Source: Paenibacillus terrae (GTDB taxonomy: Bacteria; Bacillota; Bacilli; Paenibacillales; Paenibacillaceae). Taken from it: a stretch of 60,014 nucleotides of DNA. A program made the position numbers and the translations under genes. The stretch spans positions 1 to 60,014 of the forward strand of contig NZ_JTHP01000038.1 in the NCBI RefSeq assembly GCF_000943545.1, written 5' to 3'. This document shows positions 51,801 through 60,014 of this stretch, piece by piece. Position 1 is the stretch's first letter. Each line of letters opens with the position of its first letter. The notes beneath the pieces were generated by a model, which searched no databases, was not told the origin of the DNA, and was given only the letters and a program-made list of their open reading frames with translations.

Positions 51801-51938
51801 ACCCGTGACCACACTCTTCCAGGTGTACTCATCACTTGGAGCGGCAGCATGTGACGACGTTATCAACCCTGCCCAGGAAGCACCCGCTACCACAAGCGCC
51901 AAACACGCGATCCTAAACCTGCTTTTTGCCTTAGTCAA
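48864..51938 (-). CDS. Secreted xyloglucanase, GH74-X2-CBM3
   Basis: Extracellular endo-beta-1,4-glucanase acting on xyloglucan. Signal peptide (FRIACLALVVAGASWAGLI, cut near SHAA), then the GH74 double beta-propeller (about 40-760) with catalytic Asp candidates in YARTDIGGAYRW and SAVGDVSGFRHDD and many Asp-box repeats (RSTDRGNTW, KSSDYGATW, STDGGTTW). An X2/Ig-like module (about 770-860) and a C-terminal CBM3 (about 875-1024; VLKVQTFNGNVSETSNTISS) follow, giving cellulose binding. The start is the TTG at 51936-51938, 9 nt after AAGGAGG; an earlier in-frame TTG abuts that site. 1024 residues. A cre-like site lies upstream. Confidence 0.95.
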   Translation of the reverse strand: MTKAKSRFRIACLALVVAGASWAGLITSSHAAAPSDEYTWKSVVTGGGGGFVPGIIFNEKEKNLIYARTDIGGAYRWNPADESWIPLTDSVGWEDWNKNGVDALATDPVDPNRVYIATGTYTNSWDKQNGQIMRSTDRGNTWQTTKLPFKVGGNMPGRSMGERLTIDPNKNNILFFGARSGNGLWKSSDYGATWSKVSSFPNPGTYVQDPSNEYTSDIVGLAWITFDKKTGSASKATQTIYVGVADKKQSVYCSTDGGTTWSAVAGQPTGYLPHHGVLSSDGNLYISYSDGAGPYDGTKGDVWKLNTASGQWTNISPVASSSTDNYFGYGGLTVDAQKPGTLMVATLNSWWPDATIYRSTDSGATWSPIWEFDGYPTRKLKYNLDITAAPWLTFNANPAPPELSPKLGWMIGDLEIDPFNSDHMLYGTGATIYGSKNVTNWDKGSKLDISVAAKGLEETAILDLVSPPTGAPLVSAVGDVSGFRHDDLFKAPAKMLDNPTFTSSESIDYAELNPAFMARVGKADYKKDPNAKSIGFSNDGGANWYKANSEPSSTAGGGSIAVAADGNGLLWSTSDKGVFYSKTGGNSWTASTGIPANAKIASDRVNSNKYYAFAAGKIFVSTNGGVSFTASAVSGLPTVGNADIDAVRGVEGDVWFAGGSEDGGPYGLWHSKDSGVTFTKLANVQEADFVGFGKAAPNRTNAAVFIVGKIDGTRGFYRSDDAGANWVRINDDKHQYARVTTIIGDPRVYGHAYLGTNGRGILVADRVNGDQPSAGQSSITPTTATYGPDNTNADISVKLTLSGNTLDAIQQGSVVLNKGEDYTLNGETVTFSNKYLSKLPKGDTVLTFHFNAGSDVQFTVTVKENTPSEPGTEQGVLKVQTFNGNVSETSNTISSKFKITNTGTSSVSLANVTLRYYYTINGEKSQNFFADWSSVGPENVIASFKTLSNQKPGADSYVEIGFKPGAGSLNPGQSVELQTRISKADWSNYTQTDDYSFDATATSLKDSTRVTAYLSGSKQWGIEP

Positions 51939-52120
51939 TGAATTCAACCTCCTTCTCTATTTTCATTTGAATATGCGAGTCATTTCCAGATGAAAGAAAT
52001 CAGTCGATTCCAGATTCGTTCCTAATGATTGTCTTTCCAACAACCAACATAGTCTAATAAAAACTTCTCTCGGCCTCACCCCCAGTCGTTATCAATGAAA
52101 TGCAACAGGAATTACTTTTT

Positions 52121-52135
52121 ATAAAACGCTTACAT
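52121..52135. promoter_or_regulatory. cre-like site upstream of the xyloglucanase gene
   Basis: ATAAAACGCTTACAT fits the reverse cre consensus with one mismatch, about 183 bp before the GH74 start. Catabolite repression would suit a polysaccharide hydrolase. The rest of the 51939-52425 gap holds no gene that I can support. Confidence 0.45.
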
Positions 52136-52283
52136 TTTATCTTGCTCAATAGATTCGTCATCTTTTTCTCGGTTCCTTGTGTAAAAAATCAAGATTATGT
52201 TAATATCATCACTTGCTCTGCGGCTTACAATGTGGGTTTGATACTTCTCCTGTGCGTTGATACCTTTTATATATTACTATTAT

Positions 52284-52309
52284 GAATTTTTCATATATTG
52301 AAATAATTA
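52284..52309. repeat. Direct repeat, upstream of GH74 gene
   Basis: Second copy of the 26-bp sequence at 48677-48702 (single difference T/G), in the same orientation, 3.6 kb apart; similarity continues upstream to a shared CTATT. Confidence 0.8.
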
Positions 52310-52354
52310 CTTCATTTCTCATTCTTTAATATCTGTCAAAATACTTTGATATAC

Positions 52355-52380
52355 GCCAAAAAACCGCGCTATGCGCGGTT
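52355..52380 (-). terminator. Terminator of the M20 amidohydrolase gene
   Basis: Minus-strand AACCGCGC-ATA-GCGCGGTT followed by TTTTGG, 45 nt after the stop codon. Confidence 0.88.
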
Positions 52381-52425
52381 CCGATTTACGTGAATGCCAT
52401 CGATAAACTTTAAATATACCCTTTA

Positions 52426-53598
52426 TTATTGCAAATATTCAAGCGCAAGCGCCAAAAATATGTGGCCTGACACAAGCAATGCACGCTCATCAAAATCAAA
52501 ATGAGGATGGTGGTGAGCATAATGTGTTCGTTCATCCTCATTACGCGCCCCCACATGAATGAAAGCTCCTGGCCGTTTCTCCAAATAATAAGCAAAATCC
52601 TCTGCTCCCATGACCGGCTTCAGATCCAGAAAAGCGTCTGCTCCATACAGCCTGCCGACAAGCTCGCGAACACGTTCGGTTTCGGCTTCGGCATTCACCA
52701 GAGAAGGATAGCCATTCAGATAGTCAATTTCATATCCTGCATGATAAGCCTCAGTCAAGCCCTTGACGATACTGCGAATTTCATTCTCGACTTCCTTGCG
52801 CACTTCTTTATTAAACGTACGCACGGTCCCTTCAATTTTAGCCTTATCCGCAATGACATTGAAGGCGGTTCCCGCCTGAAAAACACCAATGGTCAACACT
52901 GCTGATTCAATAGGGTCCACCCTGCGGCTGACCACCTGCTGTAATCCATTCACAATTTGGCTACCGATGACAATAGAGTCTACCGTCTGATGCGGTCGCG
53001 CGCCATGCCCGCCTTTGCCATTGATCTGAATCGTAAATGCATCGACAGCCGCCATGGCGGGCCCACTCTTTAATCCAATTTTACCAAGTGGAATTTCAGA
53101 TGCGAGGTGAATACCGTATACCGCCTCCACCCCATCCAGACAGCCATCCTCAATCATGAACTTGGCTCCACCAGGCGGTTTTTCTTCCGCATGTTGAAAA
53201 ATAAACACAAGCTTTCCCTTCAGCGTCTCACGGTTATGGCTCAACACGCGTGCCACTCCTAACAGCGCAGCCGTATGACCATCATGTCCACAAGCATGCA
53301 TAACGCCAGGAACGGTGGATTTATAAGGCACATCCTTTTCATCCTGTATGGGAAGCGCATCAAAATCAGCACGAAACGCAATCGTTCTACCCGGCTGGCC
53401 GCCCTCTAAAAACCCGAGCACACCGTTTCCACCCACATTCGTTCTTACCTCAATACCAAAAGAGCGCAATTGATCGGCGATAAATGCAGACGTATTCGTT
53501 TCTTCAAAAGAAAGCTCGGGATGCTGATGCAGATGTCTTCTCCACGCAATCAGATCTTGCTCACCGTCTTTCAATTCCTGAACCCATTTCTCTAGCAT
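52426..53598 (-). CDS. M20-family amidohydrolase
   Basis: Zinc/manganese peptidase-like amidohydrolase of 390 residues (N-acyl amino acid amidohydrolase, hippurate hydrolase or N-acetyl-diaminopimelate deacetylase type). Metal ligands: Cys/His in MHACGHDGHTAAL, catalytic Glu-Glu in FQHAEEKPPGG, His in YGIHLASE and the late His in AHHHPHFDFDE. The dimerisation (lid) domain occupies about 185-300 (KGGHGARPHQTVDSI). No signal peptide. RBS AGAGGG before the ATG at 53598. It precedes no dap gene; the peptide transporter upstream on the same strand may supply substrates. Confidence 0.9.
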   Translation of the reverse strand: MLEKWVQELKDGEQDLIAWRRHLHQHPELSFEETNTSAFIADQLRSFGIEVRTNVGGNGVLGFLEGGQPGRTIAFRADFDALPIQDEKDVPYKSTVPGVMHACGHDGHTAALLGVARVLSHNRETLKGKLVFIFQHAEEKPPGGAKFMIEDGCLDGVEAVYGIHLASEIPLGKIGLKSGPAMAAVDAFTIQINGKGGHGARPHQTVDSIVIGSQIVNGLQQVVSRRVDPIESAVLTIGVFQAGTAFNVIADKAKIEGTVRTFNKEVRKEVENEIRSIVKGLTEAYHAGYEIDYLNGYPSLVNAEAETERVRELVGRLYGADAFLDLKPVMGAEDFAYYLEKRPGAFIHVGARNEDERTHYAHHHPHFDFDERALLVSGHIFLALALEYLQ

Positions 53599-53708
53599 AA
53601 TACCCTCTTTTCCTATTGACTTTATATAATTATATGTTTATCTTACCATGAATTTACTGTAGAATCTTCTATCTGCCGATAACAAGCCAAAGAAGATATG
53701 TCTTTGAT

Positions 53709-55841
53709 TTAGGTCGGGTAGTGACAAGCGGCATAATGTCCTGTGCCAATCGCTGTCAGTTCCGGCGCTTCCTCACGACAACGCGAGGTCGCCAGCGGAC
53801 AACGAGTATGAAAACGACAGCCTGACGGTGGCTTCGCAGGCGAAGGAATCTCACCTTGTACCGTAATTAGCTCCCGTCGGTTTTTCGGATTCGGATTGGG
53901 TATGGAAGCAACAAGCCCTCGGGTATAGGGATGTGCCGGATGCCGGAAAATCTCCTCGCTTGGCGCAATTTCTACGAGCTTACCCAAGTACATGACCCCA
54001 ATCCGGTCCGATATATGTCGGACAATGTGCAATCCGTGCGCGATAAACAAATAGGTCGTATCCAGCTTGCGCTGTAAATCCTGAAGCAGATTGACAATTT
54101 GCGCCTGAACAGAAACATCCAAAGCCGAAACTGCCTCATCCGCCAAAATAAACTGCGGTTGCAGCGCAATTGCACGAGCAATCCCGATCCGCTGGCGCTG
54201 GCCTCCCGAAAATTCATGCGGATACCGCGTGATCAGCGAAGGCGACAATCCGACTGCACTCAGCAGTTCCTCGACTCGTTCCCGTTTGGCCTTGCCATTC
54301 AGCCCTTCATGAACCGCCAGCGGTTCACCGATAATATCCCCCACATTCCAACGCGGATCAAGCGACCCGTAAGGGTCTTGAAAAATCATCTGCATATCAC
54401 GGCGGGCAGATCGTAATTCGGAATTCCCTAACTTTGTCAGCTCCCGATCCTGAAACCATACCTGCCCTGAGGTTGGGCGTTCCAACTGCATCAGAAGGCG
54501 GCCTAAAGTAGACTTACCACTGCCGGATTCGCCGACTAGTCCAAAGGTTTCACCCTGACGGATCGAAAACGATACATCATCCACCGCCCGGATGGAAGCA
54601 CCTGCCCGACCGGAAAAGCTTCTTTTCACTGGATAATACTTGCGAAGTCCATCCACCCGGAACAAATTCTGCTTGTCATGCCCTGTGTCCGCAACAGTTA
54701 CACTGGATTTTGCAGATTCCTTTACCTGTACGCCATCACCACTCACTTTGACCCCATCAACAGCAGATACATACGTCACTTCTTCCTTTACTTCTGACGC
54801 TTCTTCGACAGCATCTGCCGAGACTCGCCCTTCCACCGATAGCTCTGAAATGCGCCAATCACCGGACGCAGCCAACTGCTCCGAATGCCAGCAAGCTACC
54901 TCGCGTCCATCCTTGGCAGCCAACGGAGGCGTTTCGTTTTTGCATTGTTCCGTCGCATGCGGGCAACGCGGGTGAAACAAGCAGCCGGACGGCAACGCAC
55001 TCAGACTGGGGATGGCCCCCGGGATCGAAAACAGCTTGCTGCTGCGATCTGTATCCAGCGTTGCCACCGAACGAAGCAAGCCTCTTGTGTACGGGTGCAG
55101 CGGCAGCTCGAACAGTTTTTCCGTTGTGGCCTGCTCCACGACTCGCCCGGCATACATCACGACAATTCGATTCGCAACCTCCGCCGCAATACCCAAATCA
55201 TGCGTAATCAACAGAATCGACATGTTGAATTCCGCCTTTAATTCCTGAAGCAACTGCAAAATTTGGGATTGAATCGTTACATCCAGCGCCGTCGTCGGTT
55301 CATCCGCAATCAGCAACTCAGGGCCACATGACAGCGCCATCGCAATCATCGCCCGTTGCAGCATCCCGCCAGACAGCTCTCCGGGATACTGCTTCATACG
55401 GATTTCCGGCTCAGGAATCCCTACTCTGTTTAGCAAACGAACAGCATGAGCCCACGCTTGCTTCCGTGTCTTCCGATCATGCTCCATAATGATTTCCATC
55501 AGCTGATATCCAATAGTGTACACCGGATCAAACGCCGCCATCGGCTCCTGAAATACCATCGCCATCTTTTTGCCGCGAAGTGAGCGTAATTCCTGCTGTG
55601 ATAAAACGGTCAAATCTATGCCCTTCAACCGTATTTGCCCTTGGGCAATTCGCCCGTTCTCATAATCGATCAGCCGCATAATCGCCTTGGAGGTAATCGT
55701 TTTTCCGCTACCGGATTCACCAACGAGGCAGACCGTTTCCCCCGCCCCTATCGTCAGCGATACGTTGTCGAGTGCTTGCAGCAAACCTTTTTTAGTGTGA
55801 AAATCGACCGACAAATGTTCAATCTCCAGCAATGATGACAA
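53709..55841 (-). CDS. Peptide ABC transporter, fused double ATPase (DppD-DppF)
   Basis: 710 residues joining two oligopeptide-transporter ATPases. First half (1-325): Walker [11 protein letters not shown], signature [12 protein letters not shown], Walker [13 protein letters not shown] and a C-terminal OppD-type [13 protein letters not shown] cysteine motif. The linker (about 330-400) is low-complexity and rich in Val, Ser and Glu. Second half (400-710): Walker [10 protein letters not shown], signature [12 protein letters not shown], Walker [13 protein letters not shown] and [12 protein letters not shown]. Both halves look active. The start is a TTG with AAGGAGG at 7 nt. Last gene of the operon. 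GsiA/YejF are comparable fusions. Confidence 0.93.
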   Translation of the reverse strand: MSSLLEIEHLSVDFHTKKGLLQALDNVSLTIGAGETVCLVGESGSGKTITSKAIMRLIDYENGRIAQGQIRLKGIDLTVLSQQELRSLRGKKMAMVFQEPMAAFDPVYTIGYQLMEIIMEHDRKTRKQAWAHAVRLLNRVGIPEPEIRMKQYPGELSGGMLQRAMIAMALSCGPELLIADEPTTALDVTIQSQILQLLQELKAEFNMSILLITHDLGIAAEVANRIVVMYAGRVVEQATTEKLFELPLHPYTRGLLRSVATLDTDRSSKLFSIPGAIPSLSALPSGCLFHPRCPHATEQCKNETPPLAAKDGREVACWHSEQLAASGDWRISELSVEGRVSADAVEEASEVKEEVTYVSAVDGVKVSGDGVQVKESAKSSVTVADTGHDKQNLFRVDGLRKYYPVKRSFSGRAGASIRAVDDVSFSIRQGETFGLVGESGSGKSTLGRLLMQLERPTSGQVWFQDRELTKLGNSELRSARRDMQMIFQDPYGSLDPRWNVGDIIGEPLAVHEGLNGKAKRERVEELLSAVGLSPSLITRYPHEFSGGQRQRIGIARAIALQPQFILADEAVSALDVSVQAQIVNLLQDLQRKLDTTYLFIAHGLHIVRHISDRIGVMYLGKLVEIAPSEEIFRHPAHPYTRGLVASIPNPNPKNRRELITVQGEIPSPAKPPSGCRFHTRCPLATSRCREEAPELTAIGTGHYAACHYPT

Positions 55842-55885
55842 ACGACTCCCTCCTTCTACAGCACTAACGAATAGGCTGCCTGATG

Positions 55886-56782
55886 CTAGTTTGCGTTCTT
55901 TTTCGGGTCCAGCTCATCTCTCAGCTTGTCGCCCAAAATATTGACCGACAGCACGAACAACGTAATGGCTAGACCAGGAAAGGTGCATATCCACCAAGCC
56001 ACTGTCAAATACCCGCGTCCCTGAGACAATACCGTTCCCCAGTCCGGAATTTCCTTTACCGTGCCAAGCCCCAGAAAGCTTAATCCCGATCCGGCCAAAA
56101 TAGCGCTTCCGATTCCAAGCGTCGCCATCACGAGCAAAGGTGACAGGGAATTAGGAAGCACATGTCGCCAAAAGATGCCGAAAGGTGTAACTCCGATGGA
56201 GCGTGAAGCCGTAACGTAAGAACGTCCTTTTATACTCATTATCTGTCCCCGCATGACCCTTGCGTAACCCGGAACAGCAGATATGGCTACCGCCAGTACG
56301 ATATTAAACAAGCTCGGCCCGAGAGCTGCCGCAATCGCCAAAGCCAGTAGAATGCCGGGAATAGTCATCAAAATATCAATAAATCGCATCAGCACTGTAT
56401 CTACGATGCCACCAATGTAGCCTGACAGCGCCCCGATGATTCCCCCGGCCAACCCACCGACGAGCACCGACATAAAGCCGATAAACAGGGAATCCCTACT
56501 TCCGTAAACGACCAGACTGAATACATCCCGTCCAAAATAGTCCGTTCCTAACCAGTGAGCAGCGCTTGGGCCCTGTAAAATCTGGTCGCTTAACATTTCT
56601 GTTGGCGCATAGGAAGCAATCCATTGCGGAAACGCTGCACAGGCGATTACGAACACAATAACTAGCCCTGCCGCATATACGAATCCATCCGACACTCCTC
56701 CGAACCGTAATCTTCCGGTTTTCCGAACAACCCGCTGCTTTCTTTCCTTCCAGACTGTTTTGGCCGCCATCGTTTCTCTCAA
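55886..56782 (-). CDS. Peptide ABC transporter permease, DppC/OppC type
   Basis: 298 residues with about six membrane helices and the long N-terminal cytoplasmic stretch of DppC proteins. [22 protein letters not shown] is the family signature, and the EAA-like loop [23 protein letters not shown] contacts the ATPase. The start is a TTG at 56780-56782 with GGAGGAGG 7 nt upstream. Preceded by dppB (30 bp) and followed by the fused ATPase (44 bp). Confidence 0.92.
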   Translation of the reverse strand: MRETMAAKTVWKERKQRVVRKTGRLRFGGVSDGFVYAAGLVIVFVIACAAFPQWIASYAPTEMLSDQILQGPSAAHWLGTDYFGRDVFSLVVYGSRDSLFIGFMSVLVGGLAGGIIGALSGYIGGIVDTVLMRFIDILMTIPGILLALAIAAALGPSLFNIVLAVAISAVPGYARVMRGQIMSIKGRSYVTASRSIGVTPFGIFWRHVLPNSLSPLLVMATLGIGSAILAGSGLSFLGLGTVKEIPDWGTVLSQGRGYLTVAWWICTFPGLAITLFVLSVNILGDKLRDELDPKKNAN

Positions 56783-56812
56783 CTGTCTTCCTCCTCCCTT
56801 ATTCCTGCCGAC

Positions 56813-57739
56813 TTACGCCGAGCGTCTAACCCTCGGATCAATGAATGTATAAGATATATCCACCAATAGATTTACGATCACGTACATGATGGCAGAGAAC
56901 AACACAACTCCCTGCACAACTGGTAAATCCTTAGCCATTATCGCATCCGCAATTAAACGTCCAATACCTTGTCGCGAAAATACCGTCTCACTCACAACTG
57001 CTCCGGCCAGCATTTCTCCCATCAGCATCCCAATCATCGTTATCGCCGGAATCAACGCATTGCGTAGTGCATGACGGTACATAATGACCTTCTCCGATAA
57101 GCCTTTGGAACGGAGCGTAACGATAAACTGCTCATTAATGACCTCCAGCATACTGTTACGTACCATTCTGACAATAAACCCTGCACCGACAATGCCCAAA
57201 GTGAGAGACGGAAGCACAAGTGTTTTCCAGCCGTCCGAGCCCATTGCAGGTAGCCACCCCAAATGAATGGAGAAAATGAGCAACAACAGAATTCCTGACC
57301 AGAATGTGGGCATGGAAATGCCGAACAATCCGACGATTCGCGCGATGATATCAATTGGCTTATTCCGATGAATGGCCGACAGCACTCCAAGCAGGACACC
57401 AATGATGACCGAAATAGCAGAACCGGCAAGCGTCAAAGCCAATGTTGGCGGGAGATTGACCCATATTTTAGGTAGCACCGGATCAGCATTGAGGAGTGAT
57501 TTTCCAAAATCACCTTGTAGCAGATTTCCGAAATAATTCAAAAACTGAACATGAAAAGGCTGATCCACTCCCAACTTATGACGCAAATTGGCGATCATTT
57601 CTGGCGTGGCCGTCGAAGGGTCCAGAATAGAATCCATCGGGTCCCCCGGAAGCAGATACAAAATACTGAACACCAGAATACAAGAACCCACAATCACCAA
57701 CAAAGAGGTAACCAGTCGTTCTACAACAGCTCTGATCAT
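56813..57739 (-). CDS. Peptide ABC transporter permease, DppB/OppB type
   Basis: 308 residues. VVERLVTSLLVIVGSCILVF is the first helix, followed by LLPGDPMDSIL and the conserved LGVDQPFHVQFLNYFGNLLQG with GDFGKSLLN; the EAA loop is YVTLRSKGLSE-like (IVTLRSKGLSEKVIMYRHALRN). The ATG at 57737-57739 follows AAAGGAG at 8-9 nt, preferred to an in-frame GTG nine bases upstream. Second gene of the operon, 51 bp after the binding protein. Confidence 0.92.
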   Translation of the reverse strand: MIRAVVERLVTSLLVIVGSCILVFSILYLLPGDPMDSILDPSTATPEMIANLRHKLGVDQPFHVQFLNYFGNLLQGDFGKSLLNADPVLPKIWVNLPPTLALTLAGSAISVIIGVLLGVLSAIHRNKPIDIIARIVGLFGISMPTFWSGILLLLIFSIHLGWLPAMGSDGWKTLVLPSLTLGIVGAGFIVRMVRNSMLEVINEQFIVTLRSKGLSEKVIMYRHALRNALIPAITMIGMLMGEMLAGAVVSETVFSRQGIGRLIADAIMAKDLPVVQGVVLFSAIMYVIVNLLVDISYTFIDPRVRRSA

Positions 57740-57790
57740 GAAGCACACTCCTTTCCGTCTGGATGGCTCGCCAGAAACAATTTAGCCATA

Positions 57791-59434
57791 TTATTTTTGA
57801 ATGCGAACATCGTTGAACAGCGGATAACCCACTAAATCGAATTTAAGACCTTGCACCGACTTGGCGGCTCCAACGGTATAAGGGAATACATAAATCGGAA
57901 TGATAACGGCCTGATCACGGATCAATTGTTGTACTTTTTTGTAAATTCCCTCCCGCTTGGCATCATCCTTTTCAATAGCGCCCTGCTCCAACAGCTTATC
58001 GACCTCAGCATTGGAGAAGTTAGGCAGTGTAGGCCGCTGATTCGGAGCCGCTGTGTGGTAAAAAGCATATAACGCGTTCGGGTCCACATTGACCTGGCTA
58101 TTCCCGTAGAAATCATAGTTTCCGTTCGTATATACAACTGTTGCAACATCCTTGGTAATTTCAATCTTCACATCAACACCGATTTTCTTCAGCTGCTGCT
58201 GAATAATGGCTGCAATGTCGTTGCGTTTTTCACGGTTCGGCGTGCCGTCTACATAATGCAGCGTCAGACGTTTTCCATCCTTCACTCGGAAACCATCCGC
58301 ACCTCTGACCCAACCCAGTTCATCCAGCAACTGATTGGCTTTGTTAGCATCCGGCTGCAAGCCGTTTTCCAGTGATTTATCATATCCAAAAATACCCGGA
58401 GTGAGTGGCGACCAAGCCTGCTCATAGGTACCCAGGTAAAGCGTTTTGACAATCGTCCCCACATCAATACCGTATTGCAACGCCTGTCTGGCCTTCAATT
58501 CATTCCACGGTGCCTTCTTTTGGTTAATGAACAGCGTGTATGGTAAACCCAGGGTATTGACCTGCAGCAATTGAAAATTAGGGTCACTCCTCAGCGTTAA
58601 AATATTTTGCGGCGGAACTGTTTCTGCGGCCAATGCCTGCCCGCTCTGCACACTGCCGATCCGTGTCGCTTCCTCCGGCACGATTTTAAAGGTCACGCTA
58701 TCTAAATACGGTGCTCCCTTGTTCTCAATGGTTTCCGGCGCCCATTTGTAATCCGGGTTACGCTCAATTTTGATTTCTGCATTTTCGTCCCATTTTACAA
58801 ACTTGAAGGGGCCTGTGCCCACCGGATGCTTGCCGAATTGATCTCCATATTTCTTGACTCCTGCAGGAGAAACAATAGCTACTGCCGGAATACTTAAATT
58901 GCTCAAAAATGCCTGCGATGGTCGTTTCAGATTCAGCTTAATCGTGTATTCGTCTATTACTTGTGAGGATTCATACGGGGCCAGCAAGTTAGCAGCATTA
59001 CCAACTACAGCTTGCGGATCAATAATCTGGTCATAGCTGAATTTGACTGCTTCCGCATTAAACGGAGTTCCGTCATGGAACTTGACGTCCTTGCGCAGCT
59101 TGAACGTATAGCTTTTGCCATCCTCGGAAACGCTCCATTCGGTCGCCAGCCAAGGCTTAATTGTATTGTCCGGCAGCTTTACAACCAAATTGTCGAATAT
59201 CCCCCGATACACCCGGGATGCTACCGCCAAGCCACTCTTATGCGGGTCCAGTGAATCCGGCGATGTCGCCAGCGCATAGGTCAGGTCCCCACCTTCTGCG
59301 GCTTGCCCGCCTCCCGCTGCATTTGCCCCAGTATTCGTAGAATTCGCTCCTCCATTGCCTGAGCATGCCGATAATACCAGCACCAGCGACAGGGTTAGAG
59401 CTAACATTTTCGCATATCGACTTGTTCGTTTCAC
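57791..59434 (-). CDS. Peptide ABC transporter, binding lipoprotein
   Basis: Family 5 extracellular solute-binding protein, 547 residues. Signal YAKMLALTLSLVLVLSAC with lipobox LSAC, then a Gly/Asn/Ala-rich linker. The mature part has LTYALATSPDSLDPHKSGLA, WSVSEDGKSYTFKLRKDVKF followed by HDGTPFNAEAVKFSYD, and GTGPFKFVKWDENAEI, all standard for oligopeptide/nickel-binding proteins. The GTG at 59432-59434 with GGAGAG at 10 nt is the best start; the frame opens earlier without a site. First gene of the operon. Peptide, nickel or another ligand cannot be told apart. Confidence 0.9.
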   Translation of the reverse strand: MKRTSRYAKMLALTLSLVLVLSACSGNGGANSTNTGANAAGGGQAAEGGDLTYALATSPDSLDPHKSGLAVASRVYRGIFDNLVVKLPDNTIKPWLATEWSVSEDGKSYTFKLRKDVKFHDGTPFNAEAVKFSYDQIIDPQAVVGNAANLLAPYESSQVIDEYTIKLNLKRPSQAFLSNLSIPAVAIVSPAGVKKYGDQFGKHPVGTGPFKFVKWDENAEIKIERNPDYKWAPETIENKGAPYLDSVTFKIVPEEATRIGSVQSGQALAAETVPPQNILTLRSDPNFQLLQVNTLGLPYTLFINQKKAPWNELKARQALQYGIDVGTIVKTLYLGTYEQAWSPLTPGIFGYDKSLENGLQPDANKANQLLDELGWVRGADGFRVKDGKRLTLHYVDGTPNREKRNDIAAIIQQQLKKIGVDVKIEITKDVATVVYTNGNYDFYGNSQVNVDPNALYAFYHTAAPNQRPTLPNFSNAEVDKLLEQGAIEKDDAKREGIYKKVQQLIRDQAVIIPIYVFPYTVGAAKSVQGLKFDLVGYPLFNDVRIQK

Positions 59435-59628
59435 TTGTAAAACACTCTCCGTTCTCGTGGGTAATTTTATGAATGCATTGCATATTTGGAGCCGATGCCA
59501 CATTGTTGATAATTCCAATCAGATATATATGAATTGTACAAATAACTGTATACCCGTGTTTTTATAGTGTCAATGCAAGTTCTAATTGGAATGATCTATG
59601 GATGGATAGAAGACTTAAATTGACAACG

Positions 59629-59662
59629 CAAAAAAGAGCCGACAGGATGCTCTCCCCGACTC
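59629..59662 (-). terminator. Terminator of the GNAT gene
   Basis: Minus-strand GAGTCG ... CGGCTC hairpin followed by TTTTTTG, 32 nt after the GNAT stop codon. Confidence 0.75.
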
Positions 59663-59693
59663 ATTTTTGCAGCTAATCACAGTTTTGAATTTT

Positions 59694-60014
59694 TCAGGTA
59701 TTGAAAAACTGACTTATATTCCCTCGTACCGGATGAATCTGCTCCCTGTACTCCCCATCCGTATAACTGCCAATCACCTTACGCCAAAAGGACTGTGCTG
59801 GCCTGTTCGTGCTCATCTGCGTCACCTTCCAACGCCCGGCAAAACGTCCAAACAGCTCATGAGCCGCCCAAGTACCGACCCCATTATGCCGATAAGGACG
59901 AAGCACAAAGAACTCAGCCATGTAGTAGTCAGCCTCCCGATTGCTGGACATTCGGTCAACCAATGCGAAACCTACTGGAACGTCCTGCCTCCAGATTAGA
60001 AAAAGTCGTCGTGT
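59694..60014 (-). CDS. GNAT-family acetyltransferase, partial (5' end outside window)
   Basis: The open frame runs off the right edge of the window, so only the last 106 or so residues are seen. LFLIWRQDVPVGFALVDRMS, then YYMAEFFVLRPYRHNGVGTW, carry the beta4 strand and the acetyl-CoA pyrophosphate loop (RxxGxG-like RHNGVG) of GNAT enzymes; TQMSTNRPAQSFWRKVIGSY is the usual motif B region. Substrate unknown. An ATG at about 59938 is internal to the domain and not the start. Confidence 0.8.
   Translation of the reverse strand, partial: TRRLFLIWRQDVPVGFALVDRMSSNREADYYMAEFFVLRPYRHNGVGTWAAHELFGRFAGRWKVTQMSTNRPAQSFWRKVIGSYTDGEYREQIHPVRGNISQFFNT

Noticed and set aside
52180..52225. TTATGTTAATA near 52198 as a further Xer-like site
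   Set aside because: Only one arm matches; the opposite arm at the proper 6-bp distance does not.
52100..52285. 61-codon hydrophobic plus-strand ORF
   Set aside because: No ribosome site, A+T-rich intergenic sequence, residue mix typical of chance hydrophobic ORFs.

Overview
The window looks like chromosome from an endospore-forming Firmicute of the Paenibacillus polymyxa type. The grounds are the spore-cortex pair cwlJ-gerQ, a GH74 xyloglucanase carrying a CBM3, Gram-positive AGGAGG ribosome sites with many TTG/GTG starts, Fur and BirA operators of the Bacillus kind, and dense intrinsic terminators. No rRNA, tRNA or CRISPR array was seen. The assignment is inference from gene content; no database was searched.

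Positions 1-20.4 kb are ordinary chromosome, mostly read leftward: fumarase, 2-isopropylmalate synthase with a FadR-type regulator, an aldose-1-epimerase-like protein, an MBL-fold hydrolase, an M29 aminopeptidase, glycerol dehydrogenase behind biotin synthase (BirA operator), a CNNM/CorC-type transporter, gerQ and cwlJ, small membrane and Cys-rich proteins, a Ycf48-like lipoprotein, an amino-acid permease, lactate dehydrogenase and a DUF3900-like protein. A decayed SDR gene sits at 13.9-14.2 kb.

Positions 20.4-32.8 kb are the most unusual part. Four intergenic palindromic sites (20479, 25460, 28228, 30022) share an 11-bp arm, 6-bp spacer, 11-bp arm layout resembling Xer/dif sites. They divide the DNA into three consecutive modules: (1) a Fur-controlled AraC regulator with a pair of exporter-fold ABC proteins of the YbtPQ type; (2) a MutS2-like ATPase without the Smr nuclease domain, behind a long leader with a 7-codon peptide, a 12-bp inverted repeat and two terminators; (3) a ROK sugar kinase and a truncated DinB-like gene. 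Next comes a tyrosine recombinase gene flanked by the fourth site and by a fifth perfect 11-6-11 palindrome (31170). A methionine aminopeptidase pseudogene and other gene scraps follow. A 91/123-bp repeat occurs at 8540 and 27974.

Positions 32.9-39.1 kb hold a Fur-regulated ferric-siderophore uptake locus: two FecCD permeases, two binding lipoproteins and an MsbA-like ABC protein, but no FecE-type ATPase. After two gene remnants comes a complete ribose operon, rbsR-K-D-A-C-B (39.7-45.5 kb), with a perfect 20-bp operator palindrome over its promoter. Then follow a FrnE-like DsbA protein, an atypical SDR, an AEC transporter, the GH74 xyloglucanase flanked by near-identical 26-bp direct repeats, an M20 amidohydrolase, and a peptide ABC operon (binding protein, two permeases, one fused double ATPase). 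The window ends inside a GNAT acetyltransferase gene.
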